Below, piece after piece: positions 1 to 5,143 of a stretch of DNA of 5,143 nucleotides. Position 1 is the first letter of the stretch; every line of letters begins with the position of its first letter. The notes beneath the pieces are model-generated. The model worked only from the letters and a program-made list of their open reading frames with translations, was not told the DNA's origin and made no database searches. Origin of the DNA: Candidatus Nitrosopolaris rasttigaisensis (GTDB lineage Archaea > Thermoproteota > Nitrososphaeria > Nitrososphaerales > Nitrososphaeraceae); the NCBI GenBank assembly GCA_933226995.1, contig CAKOFP010000261.1:1-5143 (forward strand), read 5' to 3'. Both the position numbers and the translations under genes were made by a program.

Positions 1-63
1 AAATAATATAAAGTAATTTATTTCAGAACAGAATATAGAGAAGATGTCAATTTTGCGTAAATA

Positions 64-72
64 TTATAAATA
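64..72 (+). promoter_or_regulatory. Candidate box A (TATA) promoter element for the small zinc-finger gene
   Basis: The stretch reads TTATAAATA, close to the archaeal box A consensus. Archaeal transcription usually starts about 22-27 bases downstream of the box A centre, which places the start near 92-95. That is only a few bases before the ATG at 99, so the mRNA would have a very short leader. The match and its placement are seen in the sequence; use as a promoter is inference, and AT-rich DNA yields such matches by chance. Confidence 0.45.
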
Positions 73-98
73 GGAGTGACGGATATATAGGTGGTCTA

Positions 99-221
99 AT
101 GTACAAACCCACCTTCCGGAGTCCCTCCTCTGCTACTTCTACTTGCCCAAAGTGCGGAGAAATAGTTAAAGTCGATGGAGATTGCGAGTGTAAACGAATC
201 CGCTTGTTTCTTGTTTCGTAG
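99..221 (+). CDS. Small CxxC...CxC putative zinc-binding protein (40 aa)
   Basis: This short open frame runs from ATG at 99 to TAG at 219-221 and encodes 40 residues. The N-terminal 15 residues are Ser/Thr/Pro-rich. They are followed by Cys16-Pro-Lys-Cys19-Gly, a turn with Val-Asp-Gly-Asp, then Cys29-Glu-Cys31 and a basic/hydrophobic tail (KRIRLFLVS). Four cysteines in a CPxCG plus CxC arrangement look like a mini zinc ribbon, a type common among small archaeal proteins. AGGTG at 89-93 can pair with the 3' end of archaeal 16S rRNA and sits five bases before the ATG; a box A-like element lies at 64-72. The frame is open back to a TAG at 36-38, with no earlier in-frame ATG. Function is unknown; DNA, RNA or protein binding are all possible. 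The cysteine pattern plus the start signals favour a real gene, but its length makes chance possible. It would easily be missed by length-filtered gene calling. Confidence 0.5.
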   Translation: MYKPTFRSPSSATSTCPKCGEIVKVDGDCECKRIRLFLVS

Positions 222-479
222 ACATAAAGAAAAAAATGCATATGGCAAGGGCAGGATTCTATTTGGGACCGACGGGTATGCTGGCTGTTCTGAGCACCTA
301 ACTTTGGCGTTCAGCAGTTTCCAAGCAGCATCTTGCCCTGAATATAGATCAGTCTGACGAAATTTGGGAAATGGATCAAAATTGAAATTTATAAAGTGCA
401 GCTAGTTTGTTTTATAACCTATCCTAGCCTCTCTCTTTAAATGCATGGATCGTATAATCACTCATGATCGATTTAGTGT
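222..479. other. Intergenic stretch with no convincing gene
   Basis: No tRNA- or rRNA-like segment and no well-supported reading frame was found here. A 60-codon frame from ATG 175 to 357 overlaps the small zinc-finger gene in another phase and has no ribosome binding site or recognisable motif, so it is left out. The right-hand part (about 385-460) is AT-rich and holds the promoter candidates for the histidine kinase. The middle part (about 240-360) is less AT-rich than its surroundings, which could mean a decayed gene or a small RNA, but nothing specific supports either. Confidence 0.5.
386..443 (+). promoter_or_regulatory. Candidate box A elements upstream of the histidine kinase
   Basis: Three box A-like words lie in this interval: AATTTATAAAG (386-396), TTTTATAAC (410-418) and CTTTAAATG (435-443). 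Taking a start about 25-27 bases after each centre, the mRNA leaders before the TTG at 480 would be roughly 60, 40 and 15 bases. The first is the best match to the archaeal consensus. Which is used cannot be decided from sequence alone. Confidence 0.35.
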
Positions 480-2747
480 TTGACAGTTGCGACGCCAGAT
501 GCTAGTAATAATGCCAGGATTGAGGTACTGCGTAATACCGAAGATATAGTTGACGCATATTTACAAATTTTTCGTAATTCAAAGAGCAAGTGGGATTATT
601 ATGCAGATGGCAAGTCGGTGATTTTCGCGATTGACACGATAGAGAAAGCTATGATCGATACCAAAGCTAGAGGTATAAAATCAAGGTTCATTACTGAAAT
701 AACAAAAGACAACTTCCGTCATTGCAAAGAGGTATTAATGAAAATTGGTGAGGTTCGCCACCTCGACGGAGTTAAAGGAAACTTCGGTGTTAGTGACACA
801 GAATACATTGCTACCTCAACCATGATGGAGTCGCTGATTGAGCCAACAGCAACAGCATCACCAGCAATGTCAGCAACAACCGCGACTACAACAGCATTGC
901 CCTCACATGCCGTATACAGCAATGTCATAGAAGATATACAGCAGCATCAATATCTGTTTAATACCCTTTGGAGTAAAGGAACACCAGCACAACAAAAGAT
1001 TAGAGAGATAGAAGAAGGAACAGCCCACTACGAAACCAAGATACTAGATAATCCAGCGGAGATTATCAGAGAAATTGGTCGTCTTACGGCCAGTTCAAAT
1101 GAGTTATCTAATTGTCTTACACCTGGGGGCATGCAGTATAGCTATAATCATTTTTTTGAGATAAAGAAGAAACTACTGGATAAGCAAAAGAAAGGAGGGC
1201 ACAAGGGTATAAGATACATAAGTAACATTAACAAAGATAATGCGAAATTAGCCAGAATATTTCTAAACGCTGGTATCGAGATAAGACATATCAAAAATCT
1301 GCCACCGATGAGCTTTGGTGTTTCAGATAAAGAAATTGCCGCCACAATAGAAAAGATGGAAGGCGGTAAGATGGTTCAAAGTCTTCTACTTAGTAATGAA
1401 GCTCCGTATGTCAGTCATTTTTATTCCATATTTGAAGAGTTATGGAATAACGGAATTGATGCTACTGATAGATTAAGTGACATTAATGAAGGTGCTGACT
1501 TGGCAGACATTGAGGTTATTCCAAGTTCTTCCAGAGCAAGGGTCCTATATCTAGACCTAGTAAAGTCTGCTGCAGAGGAATTGCTTCTGGTATTTGCCAC
1601 CACTGGTGCATTTACTCGTCAAAAGAAAATGGGAGTCATAGAATTATGTATAGAAGCCGCAAAAGAGCGGAATGTAAAAGTTAGAATACTAATGCCTGCG
1701 CACGAATCAAGTAAACAGGTGGTAGAAAACTTGAGACAAAATTATCCTGAGCAAATCAATATTAGGCATATTGAACAAACTTCTGGGACTAAGGCTACAA
1801 TTCTGTTAGTTGACAGAAAGTTTTCTTTGGTAATGGAATTAAGGGATGACTCGAGGGGAACTTTCGATGAAGCAATTGGTTTATCCACATATTCAAATAG
1901 TCGGTCAGGTGTCTTGTCTTATGTCTCTATCTTTGAGAATCTTTGGATTCAGACTGAACTATATGCGCAGGTTAAGCAAGCAAATGAGCAACTTGCATCA
2001 GCAAACGAACGTCTAAAGCTTCATGATAAAATGCAACAAGAATTTATCAATGTAGCCGCTCATGAGTTACGTACTCCTGTCCAGCCTATACTAAGCATCG
2101 TGGGAGTCCTTCGTTCAACAAAAGGACACATCGATAAAGACAAGCTGGACAATTCAATAGATCTGATTGATAGAAATGCAAAAAGGTTGAAGAGACTTAC
2201 AGAAGATCTTTTAGATGCTACAAAAATTGAGAGCGAGTCTTTAAAGCTGAATAAAGAGGTATTAAATTTAGGTGAGGTGATCTTGAGTGCCATTCAAGAT
2301 ATTAAGAATCAAATCGAGGATAGGAGTGTACATGTCTCGTACAAACCAAGGGAGGACATCATTCTTCTTGAGGCAGACCGACATAGAGTTGTTCAGGTTG
2401 TTACTAACTTACTGAGTAATGCTGTTAAATTCACGAAGGGACACGGTGAGACTGTATCTATCAGTACCGAAAAGAAAAAAGGAGATGACGGTGATAGCCG
2501 AGAGGTTGCTCTTGTGTGTGTAAAGGATAACGGTAGTGGAATCGACTGGGACATACTTCCAAGATTATTTGAAAAATTTGCAACGAAATCATTTCAAGGA
2601 ACAGGATTGGGGTTGTTTATCTGCAAAGGTATTGTTAAAGCTCATCATGGCAAAATATGGGCTGAAAATAATGCAGAGATTGGTGAAGGTAAAGGAGCTA
2701 CATTCTACTTTACTCTACCAATCGTCAAAGGCAGCCCGGAGCGATAA
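480..2747 (+). CDS. Soluble sensor histidine kinase with three tandem PLD-like sensor domains
   Basis: This is a 755-residue cytoplasmic sensor kinase that should autophosphorylate on His and pass phosphate to a response regulator not present here. No membrane segment is seen. The N-terminal half looks like three diverged copies of one alpha/beta domain (about 13-164, 184-322 and 343-489). Each has an [VI]RH[LI] strand (91-95, 267-271, 427-431) and ends in an F..LW helix (160-164, 318-322, 485-489). The first two also share FGVSD (102-106, 279-283). The fold resembles phospholipase D-like/TrmB-type sensor regions but lacks the HxK catalytic motif, so ligand or partner sensing is inferred. A connecting helix (490-520) leads to the HisKA domain with phosphoacceptor His528 in AAHELRTP. 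The HATPase domain has the N box with Asn643 and Asn647, the G1 box DNGSG (683-687) and the G2 box GTGLG (707-711). An in-frame TAG at 474-476 makes the TTG at 480 the earliest start. No strong ribosome binding site is visible, and the first in-frame ATG comes too late to keep domain one. The input signal is unknown. Confidence 0.93.
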   Translation: MTVATPDASNNARIEVLRNTEDIVDAYLQIFRNSKSKWDYYADGKSVIFAIDTIEKAMIDTKARGIKSRFITEITKDNFRHCKEVLMKIGEVRHLDGVKGNFGVSDTEYIATSTMMESLIEPTATASPAMSATTATTTALPSHAVYSNVIEDIQQHQYLFNTLWSKGTPAQQKIREIEEGTAHYETKILDNPAEIIREIGRLTASSNELSNCLTPGGMQYSYNHFFEIKKKLLDKQKKGGHKGIRYISNINKDNAKLARIFLNAGIEIRHIKNLPPMSFGVSDKEIAATIEKMEGGKMVQSLLLSNEAPYVSHFYSIFEELWNNGIDATDRLSDINEGADLADIEVIPSSSRARVLYLDLVKSAAEELLLVFATTGAFTRQKKMGVIELCIEAAKERNVKVRILMPAHESSKQVVENLRQNYPEQINIRHIEQTSGTKATILLVDRKFSLVMELRDDSRGTFDEAIGLSTYSNSRSGVLSYVSIFENLWIQTELYAQVKQANEQLASANERLKLHDKMQQEFINVAAHELRTPVQPILSIVGVLRSTKGHIDKDKLDNSIDLIDRNAKRLKRLTEDLLDATKIESESLKLNKEVLNLGEVILSAIQDIKNQIEDRSVHVSYKPREDIILLEADRHRVVQVVTNLLSNAVKFTKGHGETVSISTEKKKGDDGDSREVALVCVKDNGSGIDWDILPRLFEKFATKSFQGTGLGLFICKGIVKAHHGKIWAENNAEIGEGKGATFYFTLPIVKGSPER
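846..896 (+). repeat. Ala/Thr-rich low-complexity insert in the kinase sensor domain
   Basis: Residues 123-139 of the histidine kinase consist almost only of Ala, Thr, Ser and Pro, encoded by ACN/GCN codon runs (acagcaacagca and similar). The tract interrupts the first sensor repeat between its FGVSD strand and its terminal LW helix; the second and third copies lack it. It is probably a flexible loop that grew by replication slippage. Confidence 0.7.
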
Positions 2748-2788
2748 CTAAAAAATAATAGCAAGATGGGCTGAAAGATAATTAATGA

Positions 2789-2798
2789 TTTTAATTTT
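2789..2798 (+). terminator. T-rich candidate terminator after the histidine kinase
   Basis: TTTTAATTTT lies about 40 bases past the kinase stop codon. Archaeal RNA polymerase commonly terminates at oligo-T on the coding strand without needing a hairpin. The tract is visible; its function is inferred. Confidence 0.4.
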
Positions 2799-2825
2799 CG
2801 TATCCCTTAAACACAACCGAGGTCG

Positions 2826-2837
2826 AAAAACCCTAAA
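2826..2837 (-). terminator. T-rich candidate terminator after the coiled-coil gene
   Basis: Read on the reverse strand this is TTTAGGGTTTTT, about 58-69 bases past the stop of the coiled-coil gene and inside the convergent gap. A five-T run is short for an archaeal terminator, so this is tentative. Confidence 0.3.
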
Positions 2838-2894
2838 GTAGTCATGACACTTCTGTGTGTTCCTTCAGATGTTAAGACGCTAGCTCTGATTCGA

Positions 2895-3998
2895 TTAGTC
2901 TGACGAGCTACCTTCACCGTAGATTAATCTCATCTCATCGAAGGTTAACTTTTCCCCACTTGACATCTTCTTTAACGCAGCTTCCTTCATTACATTCCAT
3001 CTTTCTTGGTTTTCCTTATTTCTCTTTGCCCTTTCCTGTAAGCTCTCTCGTCTCTCCTCATTGTCGCGCGGTTGACGTCGTTGATATTGTTGTCTTCTCT
3101 GACGATTTTCGACAGCCTGTTGTCGTGATTTTCTAAATTGAATTGCATTGAGCTGAGTCTCTACCATTTCCAGTTTTGCTTTAGCCTCCCTTACTGCCCG
3201 AATTATTGTCCTCCTATCCTGATAAAGACTCTCACGCAAATTCAAAAGTGTATCAAGGTTTGCTTTTAAATTACCAATTTTATTACCAAAATCAGACCGT
3301 TGGTCGAAAATTTTATTCATTTTAGTTCTTAAGCTTTCGTATTGTGATGACATGTTCCTATAATCATCTTCTTTTTTGTGGAGTGCTTTGAGAGAATGCA
3401 GCTTGGTTGCGATTTCTTTTGATCTGGCAACTAATTTGCGTTCCTCATCTTTTGACAACTTTTTAGTTTGGATGTCGCGTTCGATCTGCTCCAGGTTTTT
3501 CGCCAATTTTGACATGTCATATCTATCTCTGCGTGATTTCACTGCTGCTGCAGAGCCACTTTTGTCGTCCATCGACTTCATTCGATTTCTGGCTTCGATG
3601 AGAGTAGTTTTCATTTCAGTATATCGAGTCAATTCCGTGTCCTTTTGTTCATTTGTTTGCTTCAGTTTAACCCGGAACTCCTCTAGCTGGACTCTTTCAT
3701 CGTCTATCTGCTTTTTAGCAGATTCGATGCTATTGTTCAGCTCCTGGATCCGGTCCTCCCCCTTTTTCTGTTCTTCTAACAAGGTCTTCTTGAAGTCGAT
3801 AAGTGTCGTAAGGTTCGAATCTAATCCAGAATGATGATCTCGCTCAAGATTCTTCCTTGGAGTTCTAGTGGCTGTCGTCGTAGCCGCAGCTGCTGCTGTT
3901 GCTGCGGTCGCCGGTGAGCCTCCATTGTCGGTACTATATTGGTCCAGTCCCACGTCGAATGTAGTTTCTTGTATTACCGAGGATATATTTTTTCTCAT
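2895..3998 (-). CDS. COG1340-like archaeal coiled-coil protein (367 aa)
   Basis: The protein is mostly long charged helix. Residues 1-29 form a short head, and 30-44 are an Ala/Thr tract. Heptad-like coiled-coil segments cover about 62-142 and 163-290, broken by a Gly/Ser/Ala linker near 146-153. A strongly basic, Arg/Gln-rich stretch follows at about 289-333, and the tail (339-362) contains GEKLTFDEMRLIYGE. The segment IERDIQTKKLSKDEERKLV (172-190) resembles the signature of archaeal COG1340 coiled-coil proteins, and the GxKLTFxE tail is typical of the nitrososphaeral members as I know them. These proteins are of unknown function; a structural or nucleic-acid-associated role is possible given the basic stretch, but that is inference. 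There is no signal peptide or membrane segment. The ATG at 3998 is chosen because promoter-like sequence lies just upstream; no clear ribosome binding site precedes it, consistent with a short leader or leaderless mRNA. It converges with the histidine kinase and diverges from the Cys/His-rich gene at 4097. Confidence 0.88.
   Translation of the reverse strand: MRKNISSVIQETTFDVGLDQYSTDNGGSPATAATAAAAATTTATRTPRKNLERDHHSGLDSNLTTLIDFKKTLLEEQKKGEDRIQELNNSIESAKKQIDDERVQLEEFRVKLKQTNEQKDTELTRYTEMKTTLIEARNRMKSMDDKSGSAAAVKSRRDRYDMSKLAKNLEQIERDIQTKKLSKDEERKLVARSKEIATKLHSLKALHKKEDDYRNMSSQYESLRTKMNKIFDQRSDFGNKIGNLKANLDTLLNLRESLYQDRRTIIRAVREAKAKLEMVETQLNAIQFRKSRQQAVENRQRRQQYQRRQPRDNEERRESLQERAKRNKENQERWNVMKEAALKKMSSGEKLTFDEMRLIYGEGSSSD
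3867..3911 (-). repeat. Ala/Thr homopolymer-like tract in the coiled-coil protein
   Basis: Residues 30-44 are only Ala and Thr, encoded by runs of GCN and ACN codons. The tract separates the short N-terminal head from the coiled coil and is probably a disordered linker. It has the same composition as the insert at 846-896 in the unrelated neighbouring kinase. Confidence 0.75.
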
Positions 3999-4042
3999 TT
4001 GGAATAGTGGTTTTTAGCCTCACGCCTTGCCGAAAGATGCAT

Positions 4043-4062
4043 CCTATATACATGTTTATATG
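4043..4062. promoter_or_regulatory. Divergent promoter region with box A-like elements on both strands
   Basis: Only 98 bases separate the two divergent start codons. On the plus strand TTTATATG (4055-4062) would start transcription near 4084, about a dozen bases before the ATG at 4097. On the minus strand TATATAGG (4050 to 4043) would start near 4021, about 22 bases before the ATG at 3998; CATATAAAC (4062 to 4054) is an alternative. Because the elements overlap or adjoin, TBP binding for one gene could compete with the other. Motifs are seen; usage is inferred. Confidence 0.4.
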
Positions 4063-4071
4063 ACATGAGAT

Positions 4072-4097
4072 TCTAGTACTCTTAGGAGATCACTAGA
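4072..4097 (+). promoter_or_regulatory. Imperfect palindrome spanning the ribosome binding site of the 131-aa gene
   Basis: The arms TCTAGT..TCT (4072-4082) and AGA..ACTAGA (4087-4097) are mirror complements at nine of eleven positions around a four-base centre. The ribosome binding site AGGAG (4084-4088) lies in the centre and inner arm, and the right arm ends on the A of the ATG. It could be an operator, or in RNA a hairpin hiding the ribosome binding site. If transcription starts near 4084, the left arm is not transcribed and the operator reading is better. Confidence 0.35.
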
Positions 4098-4492
4098 TGG
4101 AGGATTTCGAAAAGGATTTTCCTGATTTCGACTGGAAAAATATTCCTGCTTACAAGCACCCTGGTGGTAAGGATTGCCCTTGTCCCAAACACGAGTATAT
4201 ACGAGAGCAAATCAATATTACCAAGACTGTAAGCAATAACAATCGAGAGGTGAGCCCAGAAACCAGGCAGAAGGCGCAGGTTACCCTCAAGCTGTGTCCT
4301 GATCATTACAATGTATATTTTCACGAAGTTATTCCTGCGATGCCCTTTAAATATAGAGTAATGACAAAAATCGCACTCAAGATCGGAGCAGTGGTCATTC
4401 AAAAAATTCCGTACATGCAATCTGACCAATGTTTCTACTGCAAATTCGGGTCCGGTGGTTTTGATAGAAAAACTGAATTGCCGCCAATTTAG
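4097..4492 (+). CDS. Hypothetical Cys/His-rich protein, probable metal binding (131 aa)
   Basis: I do not recognise this family. The start is well supported: AGGAG at 4084-4088 sits eight bases before the ATG. The acidic, aromatic N-terminus (residues 1-20) precedes three spaced Cys-x2-His/Cys pairs: Cys29-Pro-Lys-His32 with an extra Cys27, Cys67-Pro-Asp-His70 with His76 nearby, and Cys112-Phe-Tyr-Cys115. These could bind one or two zinc ions or an iron-sulfur centre. No signal peptide or convincing membrane helix is seen; the segment at about 88-105 is moderately hydrophobic but contains lysines. The gene is divergent from the coiled-coil gene and converges with the kinase gene at 4489, its TAG overlapping the other's stop by four bases. 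A reverse-strand frame over 4082-4429 is treated as a shadow, since the forward frame has the ribosome binding site and the patterned cysteines. Confidence 0.75.
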   Translation: MEDFEKDFPDFDWKNIPAYKHPGGKDCPCPKHEYIREQINITKTVSNNNREVSPETRQKAQVTLKLCPDHYNVYFHEVIPAMPFKYRVMTKIALKIGAVVIQKIPYMQSDQCFYCKFGSGGFDRKTELPPI

Positions 4493-5143
4493 TTTCTTTC
4501 TCTTGCAGTTCTTTTTCTTTTTCTACTTCCTTGTATAGAGCCTTTCGCCATATTTTGGAGCATTGCGGATTGATCTGACGCAAAACCAAGTGAAAGTATG
4601 TTGCGCAACAGTATATACAGATACGGAAAATTACGTTTAACTGCTGACGTGTAGCCGTCACGGAATCCTTTCTCTATTGTCTCGTACTGGAATTGCTCAA
4701 AGTCTATGACACTTGCCAGAAATGATGCTATGTCCATGCTCTGCGCGAATACTGAATTCGATTTGTGAATAAATCCCAGATCTGTTCGCACTATAGAGTT
4801 ATCATGATTTACGAGATAATTCTGCGATTTATTATCTGTAAAAACGTAGCCGGCTTTGTGTAACTTTCCCGTTATGGACCCTGCTTGGAATGCCAGAGAG
4901 CAAATAATATTTTCTTTGTACTCCTCGTTTGCAAACGCTTTATACAAGTTACCCCCTTCTACATATTCTTCGACGATGGTGTCGGCCGATATCGAAATGA
5001 GAAAGGGGGTAGGAATTCCCAGTCTTTTCAAATTATTCCTCATATCATTCCCTTCATTTCCCAATGCCAGCTTTCCTGCAGGTGGAGGAGCGGAAGGATG
5101 TGCCATCAGAACGGACATCATACTATAAGTGGCCGCCAAAAGG
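4489..5143 (-). CDS. Bud32/RIO-like Ser/Thr-type protein kinase, 5' end beyond the window
   Basis: Residue numbers count from the TTG at 5139; the frame stays open to the window edge, so the true start is probably outside. What is visible is the later N-lobe and the C-lobe of a small kinase. Glu29 may lie on helix C, and LGIPTP (40-45) with the hinge-like EEYVEGGNLY (57-66) resembles Bud32-type kinases. The catalytic loop is FTDNKSQN (100-107), with Asp102 as catalytic base and Asn107 as metal ligand. The DFG equivalent is Asp120-Leu-Gly122, and a DIASF helix follows (136-140). Phe100 replaces the usual His of the HGD/HRD motif. The glycine loop and ATP-binding Lys are not seen and are presumably off the edge. 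The tail is very basic (GSRKRKRTARERN, 204-216). An internal ATG at 5121 could be a start only for a kinase lacking its N-lobe. The substrate is unknown; whether this is the KEOPS kinase or a lineage-specific relative cannot be settled. Confidence 0.8.
   Translation of the reverse strand, partial: LLAATYSMMSVLMAHPSAPPPAGKLALGNEGNDMRNNLKRLGIPTPFLISISADTIVEEYVEGGNLYKAFANEEYKENIICSLAFQAGSITGKLHKAGYVFTDNKSQNYLVNHDNSIVRTDLGFIHKSNSVFAQSMDIASFLASVIDFEQFQYETIEKGFRDGYTSAVKRNFPYLYILLRNILSLGFASDQSAMLQNMAKGSIQGSRKRKRTARERN
4493..4523 (+). terminator. Pyrimidine-rich candidate terminator for the 131-aa gene
   Basis: Immediately after the TAG comes a T/C-rich run including CTTTTTCTTTTTC (4511-4523), a good archaeal oligo-T terminator on the plus strand. 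The same bases encode the Lys/Arg-rich tail of the convergent kinase on the other strand. Termination is inferred. Confidence 0.4.

Noticed and set aside
47..241. 64-codon minus-strand frame
   Set aside because: Antisense to the small zinc-finger gene, with no motif and no start signal.
175..357. 60-codon plus-strand frame overlapping the small zinc-finger gene
   Set aside because: It has no ribosome binding site and no recognisable motif, and it overlaps the better-supported CxxC frame in another phase.
441..467. Eight-codon ATG frame upstream of the histidine kinase, considered as a leader peptide
   Set aside because: No ribosome binding site and no attenuation-type structure; short chance frames are expected in such DNA.
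2847..2858. ACAC-TTCT-GTGT mini hairpin in the convergent gap
   Set aside because: Only four base pairs, not followed by a T-run on either strand; too weak to call a terminator or RNA element.
3376..3834. 152-codon plus-strand frame opposite the coiled-coil gene
   Set aside because: Its Ser/Phe/Leu-rich composition is what the antisense of Glu/Lys/Arg-rich helix codons gives; the coiled-coil frame explains the region.
4082..4429. 115-codon minus-strand frame over the Cys/His-rich gene
   Set aside because: The forward frame has a good ribosome binding site and patterned Cys/His; the reverse frame has neither.
4395..4661. 88-codon minus-strand frame with a CxxC-like run (RICIYCC)
   Set aside because: It overlaps the kinase C-terminus in another phase and lacks start signals; the Cys run is a by-product of the kinase codons.
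4856..5128. 90-codon plus-strand frame at the right edge
   Set aside because: Antisense to the kinase catalytic core, whose conserved Asp/Asn motifs fix the real frame.
1..5143. Mobile element, CRISPR array, tRNA, rRNA or a defence-type system
   Set aside because: No transposase, integrase, spaced direct repeats, terminal inverted repeats or cloverleaf-like sequence was recognised on either strand.

Overview
The window looks like chromosomal DNA of an ammonia-oxidising archaeon (class Nitrososphaeria, probably Nitrososphaerales). The DNA is visibly AT-rich and gene starts are preceded by archaeal box A-like (TATA) elements. The long kinase at 480-2747 has the soluble N-terminal sensor type that is expanded in Nitrososphaera/Nitrosocosmicus genomes. 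The reverse-strand coiled-coil protein has the COG1340-type archaeal signature. The lineage call is inference from protein style, not a search result.

Layout. Positions 1-221 hold an AT-rich promoter and a probable 40-residue CxxC/CxC zinc-binding protein (99-221, +). Positions 222-479 have no convincing gene and carry candidate promoters for the next one. Positions 480-2747 (+) encode a 755-residue cytoplasmic histidine kinase whose N-terminal half appears to be three diverged copies of one sensor domain. Positions 2748-2894 are a convergent intergenic gap with T-rich termination candidates for both strands. Positions 2895-3998 (-) encode a 367-residue coiled-coil protein. Positions 3999-4096 are a compact divergent promoter region. 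Positions 4097-4492 (+) encode an unrecognised 131-residue Cys/His-rich protein. Its stop codon overlaps by 4 bp the stop of a reverse-strand Bud32/RIO-like kinase that runs off the right edge (4489-5143, -).

How the genes relate. Neighbours alternate in strand and no operon is evident. The histidine kinase has no response regulator in view and is an orphan here. Signalling (histidine kinase and Ser/Thr-type kinase) and metal-binding small proteins are the common themes, but a shared pathway is not demonstrated. No mobile element, CRISPR array, tRNA or rRNA was seen. I found no sign of a wholly new system; the most notable points are the triplicated sensor, the imperfect palindrome over the ribosome binding site at 4072-4097, and the stop-over-stop convergent pair.
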